This document shows positions 17,027-20,968 of a stretch of DNA of 20,968 nt, in pieces. A program made the translations under genes and the position numbers. Every line of letters starts with the position of its first letter. Within the stretch, counting starts at the first letter, position 1. Below the pieces are notes generated by a model. It searched no databases, was not told the DNA's origin, and saw only the letters and a list, made by a program, of their open reading frames with translations. Source of the DNA: Lachnospiraceae bacterium (GTDB taxonomy: Bacteria; Bacillota; Clostridia; Lachnospirales; Lachnospiraceae); NCBI GenBank assembly GCA_024691145.1, contig JAILNW010000020.1:1-20968 (forward strand), given 5' to 3'.

Positions 17027-17077
17027 TGAACTATGTAATAATATACATAAATTTGGGCATAAAAACTCCATAGTTCA
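17027..17077 (-). promoter_or_regulatory. Long-range inverted repeat in the rpoB leader
   Basis: TGAACTATG (17027-17035) and CATAGTTCA (17069-17077) form a perfect 9-bp stem closing a 33-base loop. It lies between the rpoB promoter and the Shine-Dalgarno site. No T-run follows it, so a leader element is more likely than a terminator. The protein or signal it might respond to is unknown. Confidence 0.5.
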
Positions 17078-17096
17078 ACACAATAGTGCAACTTAC

Positions 17097-17125
17097 ATAC
17101 TATCACAACTCTATAACTTTGTCAA
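17097..17125 (-). promoter_or_regulatory. Sigma-A promoter of rpoBC
   Basis: Minus strand TTGACA (17120-17125, perfect), a 17-base spacer, and TAGTAT (17097-17102, four of six). The start site should be near 17090, giving a leader of about 90 bases. The -35 box lies only 22 bases after the stop of the upstream cysteine-rich gene, and no terminator is visible between them. Confidence 0.8.
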
Positions 17126-17147
17126 GGGGGTTTTTTAACTTTTTTGT

Positions 17148-17384
17148 TTATTTTTTTAGGAATTCCATAATTTTCTCATAATTTTCCACCTGATGTGGAA
17201 ATGTACAGTTTATACAGACCTTAATAGTCCTGTCACCTTTCTTTATATATTTTGGGTTTCCAAGACACTTTTCTCTTAAATACATCGGACAATAGCAGAA
17301 CAGACAATTAATTTCTTCAATTCCCTTATGGCAGGGGTAGTATTTACATGCTTCATTTTTAAAAAATTTATATGAATTTTCCAT
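17148..17384 (-). CDS. Cysteine-rich small domain protein (PF04071 type)
   Basis: A 78-residue soluble protein with eight cysteines (13, 18, 27, 30, 32, 40, 57, 60) plus H19 and H64. The pattern CxYxPCHKG...NCLFCYCPMY...C...CxNCxxPH matches the cysteine-rich small domain PF04071, thought to bind metal; no biochemical role is established to my knowledge. The open frame can start at TTG 17393, but that codon is only two bases from the AAGGAG site (17396-17401). ATG 17384, 11 bases away, is preferred. It follows the DUF3592-like gene by 28 bases and ends just before the rpoB promoter. I recall this domain near cobalamin genes in other genomes but cannot verify it here; cbiA is 1.8 kb upstream, which fits. 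Family call is confident, function is not. Confidence 0.85.
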   Translation of the reverse strand: MENSYKFFKNEACKYYPCHKGIEEINCLFCYCPMYLREKCLGNPKYIKKGDRTIKVCINCTFPHQVENYEKIMEFLKK

Positions 17385-17412
17385 AACAAACAATTCTCCT
17401 TACAAAATTTAT

Positions 17413-18195
17413 TTATCTAATGTAACAATTGGCATTATCTATAACATATACACCAAAATACGTCCATACAAAAAAAGCCACCAGAATTAATATACATATC
17501 ATAAATCCAATCCACAATCTTTTTACTTTCCATGAAGTCCAGTCTTTTTCAATAGTATTATTCATTCCCCAATCAGTTACAAATTGTCCAATATATGCCG
17601 GATTATACAAAATCGTTATATCTCCATCCATAGGTACTCTTTCATAATACTTTACAATTGGCTCACCTTTTAACTTAACTCCGTCTACATAATACTCAAA
17701 CTCTGTTTTGTAATATGTATAATCATATACCGTTCTTTTTCCATACCTTGTATAAACATCATGATATACATCCTTTTTTTCAATATACGTTACTTTGCCT
17801 TTTGTTTCACTAGAACAGTCAAATACTTTTTCCCTTATGGCTTTCTTTTCACCATAATAAACTTTTATTATTACAAATAATACTATAATAAGCCCTAATT
17901 GAAATATAACTACTATTCCTAAACCACTCTTAAATAGAAATTCAGGTAATTCATTAATAGTCATTCTTCTCACAGGAACATATACACTTCCATAAGGGTT
18001 TGTAAAATTCCAGATTTCAGACTCCTCTGGTAATTTTCCAACCTTAAATTCTTTATCTTCTCCTGATACAAATTCTTTTTGTATTTCCAATCCCCCTTTA
18101 TCATCCTGAGTAAATCCAAAACATAACTCTTGTCCCAAAAAACATATACAAAATATCATACATATACATAATATTATTTTTTTATATTTCTCCAT
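17413..18195 (-). CDS. DUF3592-like membrane protein
   Basis: Predicted 260-residue membrane protein. A hydrophobic N-terminus (about 6-22) looks like a signal sequence or signal anchor, followed by a roughly 65-residue outside segment, TM2 (about 88-113), a soluble Tyr-rich domain, and TM3 (about 226-248). The soluble part has the DUF3592 pattern: FEYYVDGVKLKGEPIVKYY then a run ending in GDITILYNP. The family's role is unknown. ATG 18195 is preferred because GAGGAG lies eight bases upstream. An open frame reaches 18273, but its added codons run across a 13-bp terminator-like hairpin. The C-terminal two-thirds resembles the small protein encoded at 20599-20940 (shared xEYYVDGV, EPxV, xITIxYNP). 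A sortase or lipobox signal is not seen. Confidence 0.7.
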   Translation of the reverse strand: MEKYKKIILCICMIFCICFLGQELCFGFTQDDKGGLEIQKEFVSGEDKEFKVGKLPEESEIWNFTNPYGSVYVPVRRMTINELPEFLFKSGLGIVVIFQLGLIIVLFVIIKVYYGEKKAIREKVFDCSSETKGKVTYIEKKDVYHDVYTRYGKRTVYDYTYYKTEFEYYVDGVKLKGEPIVKYYERVPMDGDITILYNPAYIGQFVTDWGMNNTIEKDWTSWKVKRLWIGFMICILILVAFFVWTYFGVYVIDNANCYIR

Positions 18196-18214
18196 AGTAA
18201 TATCTCCTCGTATA

Positions 18215-18258
18215 AAAACTGGTATATCGAAGCTACCAATGTCCAATATACCAGTTTT
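18215..18258 (-). terminator. Strong hairpin with T-run between the DUF975 and DUF3592 genes
   Basis: A perfect 13-bp stem (AAAACTGGTATAT, 18215-18227, with 18246-18258) and an 18-base loop. On the minus strand it is followed by T then ATACGAGGAG, so it has the form of an intrinsic terminator for the DUF975 gene. The next gene's Shine-Dalgarno (18202-18207) begins only seven bases later, and there is no room for a promoter between them. It may act as an attenuator or partial terminator within an operon. Confidence 0.8.
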
Positions 18259-18282
18259 ATTGTTACTTTTCATATACAGCTT

Positions 18283-19068
18283 TTAATATACTGTTTCTTC
18301 TTTAACACTCTTTGACAAATCTTTATAAACACATGCCATTGTTGCATGAAAATATGGTTGTACAAACAATATTGCTATTAATAATCCTAATCCAAAAATC
18401 CATATTGTTGCAAAAACTAATATCCACCAGCCAATAAATGTTAACTCAGTAATAAATATATTAAACTTTTCTCCATATGTTGCCTCTTCTGACAATCCAC
18501 ATACATCACCTGCTGATAAATAAGGATCCTCACTAAGAATATATGGAACCAAATATAATTTATATGCCTTTATAATTCCTGGTAATCCACAAAATAATGA
18601 CCAGAATAATATTTTTACATCTCTAATAAACATAACTGTTACTATATTAAGGTAATTATTTCGAAATCCCCAAAACACCGTAGAAGCACGATGTTTTTCA
18701 TCTTCATCTTCCGTCAAAAAGAACCTGGCAAGACCAACTTGCAAAGGATTTAGGATAAAAATAGTAGCAATTACATAAATTATAAGCACTAATATAGGAT
18801 CAACTGTACCAACGTAATTTGTTAGGTACATATCTGGTTTATCCCAAATGTTAGTTGTATCACTTTCATAATTAACATATGTTTCCTGTAATATTCTTTC
18901 TTTTGTAGCAACATTCTGCTCATGAATAAAATTATATACTGTATTATAATCTTTCACCAGAGAAGTTGATAACGAAACAATAAATACAATCAGACAAGCC
19001 AGTATAGTTAATCCTCTTCTTTCTCTGAAAAGTTCCATACCTCTTTCTTTAACATCATCAGATAACAT
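18283..19068 (-). CDS. DUF975 family integral membrane protein
   Basis: A 261-residue membrane protein with about five hydrophobic segments (near 20-37, 90-110, 150-165, 205-222, 224-236) and a roughly 50-residue polar loop after TM1. Family-specific landmarks of DUF975 are visible: NPLQVGLARFFL (107-118), the motif LFWSLFCGLPGIIKAYKLYL (153-172), DPYLSA (181-186), FIGWW (211-215) and QPYFHATMACVYKDL (237-251). DUF975 proteins are widespread in Clostridia and have no assigned function. The start ATG 19068 has AAGGGGG about nine bases upstream; ATG at residue 11 is possible but less conserved in context. A promoter-like sequence lies 44 bases upstream and the hairpin at 18215-18258 follows. 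It forms a membrane-protein pair with the DUF3592-like gene. Confidence 0.85.
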   Translation of the reverse strand: MLSDDVKERGMELFRERRGLTILACLIVFIVSLSTSLVKDYNTVYNFIHEQNVATKERILQETYVNYESDTTNIWDKPDMYLTNYVGTVDPILVLIIYVIATIFILNPLQVGLARFFLTEDEDEKHRASTVFWGFRNNYLNIVTVMFIRDVKILFWSLFCGLPGIIKAYKLYLVPYILSEDPYLSAGDVCGLSEEATYGEKFNIFITELTFIGWWILVFATIWIFGLGLLIAILFVQPYFHATMACVYKDLSKSVKEETVY

Positions 19069-19102
19069 AAATAAAATCCCCCTTTAAAAAATAAAAACAT
19101 TT

Positions 19103-19133
19103 ACATTTTTTATTTTACATTATAAAAAAATGT
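19103..19133 (-). terminator. Possible weak terminator of cbiA
   Basis: An AT-only stem (ACATTTTTTAT, 19103-19113, with 19122-19133, one bulged A) followed on the minus strand by GTTTTTATTTTTT. Such sequence arises easily by chance in AT-rich DNA, and it overlaps the promoter proposed for the next gene, so both cannot be relied on. Confidence 0.3.
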
Positions 19134-19140
19134 TTGACAA
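19112..19140 (-). promoter_or_regulatory. Probable sigma-A promoter of the DUF975 gene
   Basis: Minus strand TTGTCA (19135-19140), a 17-base spacer, and TAAAAT (19112-19117): each hexamer matches five of six. It is 44 bases upstream of the DUF975 start codon and 28 bases after the cbiA stop codon. Confidence 0.55.
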
Positions 19141-19167
19141 TATATTTTCAAGTATTCTAATGTAATT

Positions 19168-20550
19168 CTAATTTTTCTGAATAATATTATTTCTATACAG
19201 GTATGCTTTCCTAACAATACTCTCTGGAAATGCTGGATTAGACGGATAATATAAATGAGGAAATCCAAGCCAGGAATTATTCTTCTTAACTACACAATCA
19301 TATGTTCTATTTGATGCAGGTTTCTTAGCCACAACAAACTCTCCATTGCATGTACTGTCAAAATAATGAAATTCATGTGCTTTTATACATTCACCTGCTG
19401 GAAGAAATTCTGATTCTTTCTCCTCTAATTCTATATACCCGAATCTTACTAACTTTCCTTTATTCTCACATACTCCATCAAGTAAATCTGCCATTTTATA
19501 TTCATGGCCATTATTGTCTATTATAGCCTTATGTAAATACATAAAACCACCACATTCAGCAATTACAGGCATTCCACTATCATATGCTTTTTTTATGCTT
19601 TCCCTCATTGTTTTATTATCTTCAAGTTCCTTCAAATATAACTCTGGATAGCCTCCTCCTATAATCACAGCTCCTAAATCATTTGGAATAGCTTTATCTC
19701 TTAATGGAGAAAAATATACTATCTCTCCGCCGTATTCCTTAAGCATATCAAGATTATCTTTGTAATAAAAACAAAATGCCTCATCATATGCAACACCTAT
19801 TTTTACAGCAGGTGTCTCATTATTATATTTCTTATTGTCAATGACAGCGCTAATATCCGATGCACCTTCTGATATTTTTAAAATTTCATCTATATCAAGT
19901 GTTTCTTTTAACCTTTCTGAAATTTTATCTAATTTTATCCTTATATCAGCCATTTCCTGTGGCATAAAAAGCCCTAAATGTCTGCTTCCTATTTGAATTT
20001 CTTTATCCTCTTTAACATATCCAATAACCTTGATATCAAGTTCATTTTCAATGAGTTCCTTAATTATTCCATAGTATGATTTTGACATACGGTTTAAAAT
20101 AACGCCTTTAATAAGTTTATCTGTATCATACTGTAAAAAGCCAGCTATAAGCGGTATTATGCTTTTTGCCATTCCTTTAGTATCAACCACTAATATTATG
20201 GGAGTTTTTGTAACCTGTGCAAGATGATATGAAGACCCTTCTTTTCTTACTCCGGAAAGACCGTCATAAAGTCCCATAACCCCTTCCATAACAGCCATAT
20301 CTTTGCTTCCCATTGTATGTTTTATAAACAGACTTTTAGTTACTTCTTCTCCACTAAAAAATGTATCAAGATTTACCGCATCCACACCAAGTACCCTGCT
20401 GTGAAACATAGGGTCGATATAATCTGGTCCACACTTAAAAGACATAAGATTAAGCCCCATACCCTTTAGCATATGGAGCAGTCCACAGGTTATTGTTGTC
20501 TTCCCACTGCCGCTCTTTACTGCACCTATCATAACTCTGTTAATATTCAC
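19168..20550 (-). CDS. cbiA: Cobyrinate a,c-diamide synthase
   Basis: Amidates the a and c side chains of cob(II)yrinate using glutamine and ATP, a committed step of corrinoid (B12) synthesis. The N-terminal ATP-binding domain has the P-loop GAVKSGSGKTT and the block FKCGPDYIDPMFH, with DTFF and MEGVMGLYDG following. The C-terminal class I glutamine amidotransferase-like domain has VIIGGGYPELYL, the nucleophile in IAECGGFMYL (C336 from ATG 20559), and the catalytic histidine in LGFPHLYYPSNP (H435). Length, 460-463 residues, is normal. ATG 20559 has its AAGGA directly against it; GTG 20550, nine bases from that site, is the better start and is used here. No other corrinoid gene is within the window, so the rest of the pathway lies elsewhere or corrinoids are salvaged. 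Confidence 0.95.
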   Translation of the reverse strand: MNINRVMIGAVKSGSGKTTITCGLLHMLKGMGLNLMSFKCGPDYIDPMFHSRVLGVDAVNLDTFFSGEEVTKSLFIKHTMGSKDMAVMEGVMGLYDGLSGVRKEGSSYHLAQVTKTPIILVVDTKGMAKSIIPLIAGFLQYDTDKLIKGVILNRMSKSYYGIIKELIENELDIKVIGYVKEDKEIQIGSRHLGLFMPQEMADIRIKLDKISERLKETLDIDEILKISEGASDISAVIDNKKYNNETPAVKIGVAYDEAFCFYYKDNLDMLKEYGGEIVYFSPLRDKAIPNDLGAVIIGGGYPELYLKELEDNKTMRESIKKAYDSGMPVIAECGGFMYLHKAIIDNNGHEYKMADLLDGVCENKGKLVRFGYIELEEKESEFLPAGECIKAHEFHYFDSTCNGEFVVAKKPASNRTYDCVVKKNNSWLGFPHLYYPSNPAFPESIVRKAYLYRNNIIQKN

Positions 20551-20598
20551 AATTATCATTCCTTTTATTCTGTAGCAATCTATTCAATTGACTTTTAA

Positions 20599-20940
20599 CT
20601 ACACAGGTATATTATTCAGAACCAGCATGCCAACGTAAATTAACAACATAAATAATAATATAAGTGCATTTTTTATTACTGTCCTAATTAATATGTACTT
20701 TTCATAATTATTATTTAGCGCATATTCATCCACAATATCTGTTACACAGTCCGGATTGTATTTAATAGTTATCGAACTATCCTCTTTATATGCTTTAGTA
20801 GAATATACCATTGGCTCACTAATATACTGCACACCATCAACATAATACTCTATATCCGCAGTGTAATAATTATTTACGGTGTCTGTTTTATACGAGACTG
20901 GCTCACTTTGCATATGCTTTTTATTTTCAAAATTAACCAT
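20599..20940 (-). CDS. Small DUF3592-like membrane protein, possibly N-terminally truncated
   Basis: A 113-residue frame with a soluble N-terminal part and one C-terminal TM (about 88-108). The core IEYYVDGVQYISEPMVY followed by DSSITIKYNP aligns with the larger DUF3592-like protein at 17413-18195, including the spacing to the last TM. It lacks that protein's signal and first TM. An in-frame stop (20953-20955) lies just upstream and the Shine-Dalgarno before ATG 20940 is weak. The 28 bases to the window edge contain, in another frame, LKGK directly before this region, where the larger protein has KGK. The gene may therefore be a frameshifted or decayed copy whose 5' part is outside the window. 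It ends 48 bases before cbiA and could be co-transcribed with it. Confidence 0.55.
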   Translation of the reverse strand: MVNFENKKHMQSEPVSYKTDTVNNYYTADIEYYVDGVQYISEPMVYSTKAYKEDSSITIKYNPDCVTDIVDEYALNNNYEKYILIRTVIKNALILLFMLLIYVGMLVLNNIPV

Positions 20941-20968
20941 ATTATTTACCTTTTAATATTCGCACTCT

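Noticed and set aside
16999..17106. Upstream 36-codon extension of the rpoB open frame
   Set aside because: It covers the leader and inverted repeat and begins at the -10 box, has no ribosome-binding site, and its residues are unlike any beta subunit. ATG 16998 gives the family-typical N-terminus.
18196..18273. 26-codon extension of the DUF3592-like gene
   Set aside because: It would translate straight through the 13-bp terminator-like hairpin, and it lacks the good Shine-Dalgarno found before ATG 18195.
1..20968. Search for CRISPR arrays, tRNA/rRNA genes, insertion sequences, phage genes and a cobalamin riboswitch
   Set aside because: No regularly spaced repeats, cloverleaf, transposase or integrase sequence was recognised. 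The 48-base gap before cbiA is too short for a cobalamin riboswitch. A covariance-model scan was not possible here.

Overview
The window comes from a low-GC Gram-positive bacterium of class Clostridia, most likely family Lachnospiraceae. The evidence is the AT-rich composition, near-consensus sigma-A promoters (TTGACA/TATAAT), strong AGGAGG ribosome-binding sites, an S12 with the Firmicutes-type N-terminal extension, and a beta' subunit without the large proteobacterial insertion. The family assignment is inference from protein flavour; no species call is made. Apart from the tail of one gene at the left edge, everything is on the minus strand, so transcription runs from high to low coordinates.

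Right part (about 17.1-20.9 kb): a loosely spaced group of accessory genes. In transcription order these are a small DUF3592-like membrane protein, cobyrinate a,c-diamide synthase (cbiA/cobB, corrinoid synthesis), a DUF975 integral membrane protein, a second and larger DUF3592-like membrane protein, and an eight-cysteine small protein of the PF04071 type. A 13-bp perfect hairpin sits between the two larger membrane-protein genes, only 7 bases before the next Shine-Dalgarno sequence.

Centre (about 4.5-17.1 kb): the transcription/translation core. rpoB and rpoC form one unit driven by a recognisable promoter and closed by an intrinsic terminator. The str operon follows (rpsL, rpsG, fusA) with a consensus promoter. 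tuf has its own near-perfect promoter and terminator. The usual rplKAJL block upstream of rpoB and the L7Ae-like gene often found between rpoC and rpsL are both absent. Beta and beta' each end in a long, strongly acidic tail. fusA carries a one-base insertion near its 3' end that displaces the conserved last 30 codons into another frame.

Left part (1-4.4 kb): a zinc-ribbon small gene just downstream of tuf, then a three-gene MacAB/YknXYZ-type efflux operon (membrane fusion protein, ATPase, FtsX/MacB permease). This operon converges on the 3' end of a plus-strand DegV-family gene across a shared bidirectional terminator. No rRNA, tRNA, CRISPR array, insertion sequence or phage gene was recognised. 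No defence or otherwise clearly novel system was found. The best leads are the fusA frameshift, the paired acidic RNA-polymerase tails, the leader hairpins, and the corrinoid/membrane-protein neighbourhood.
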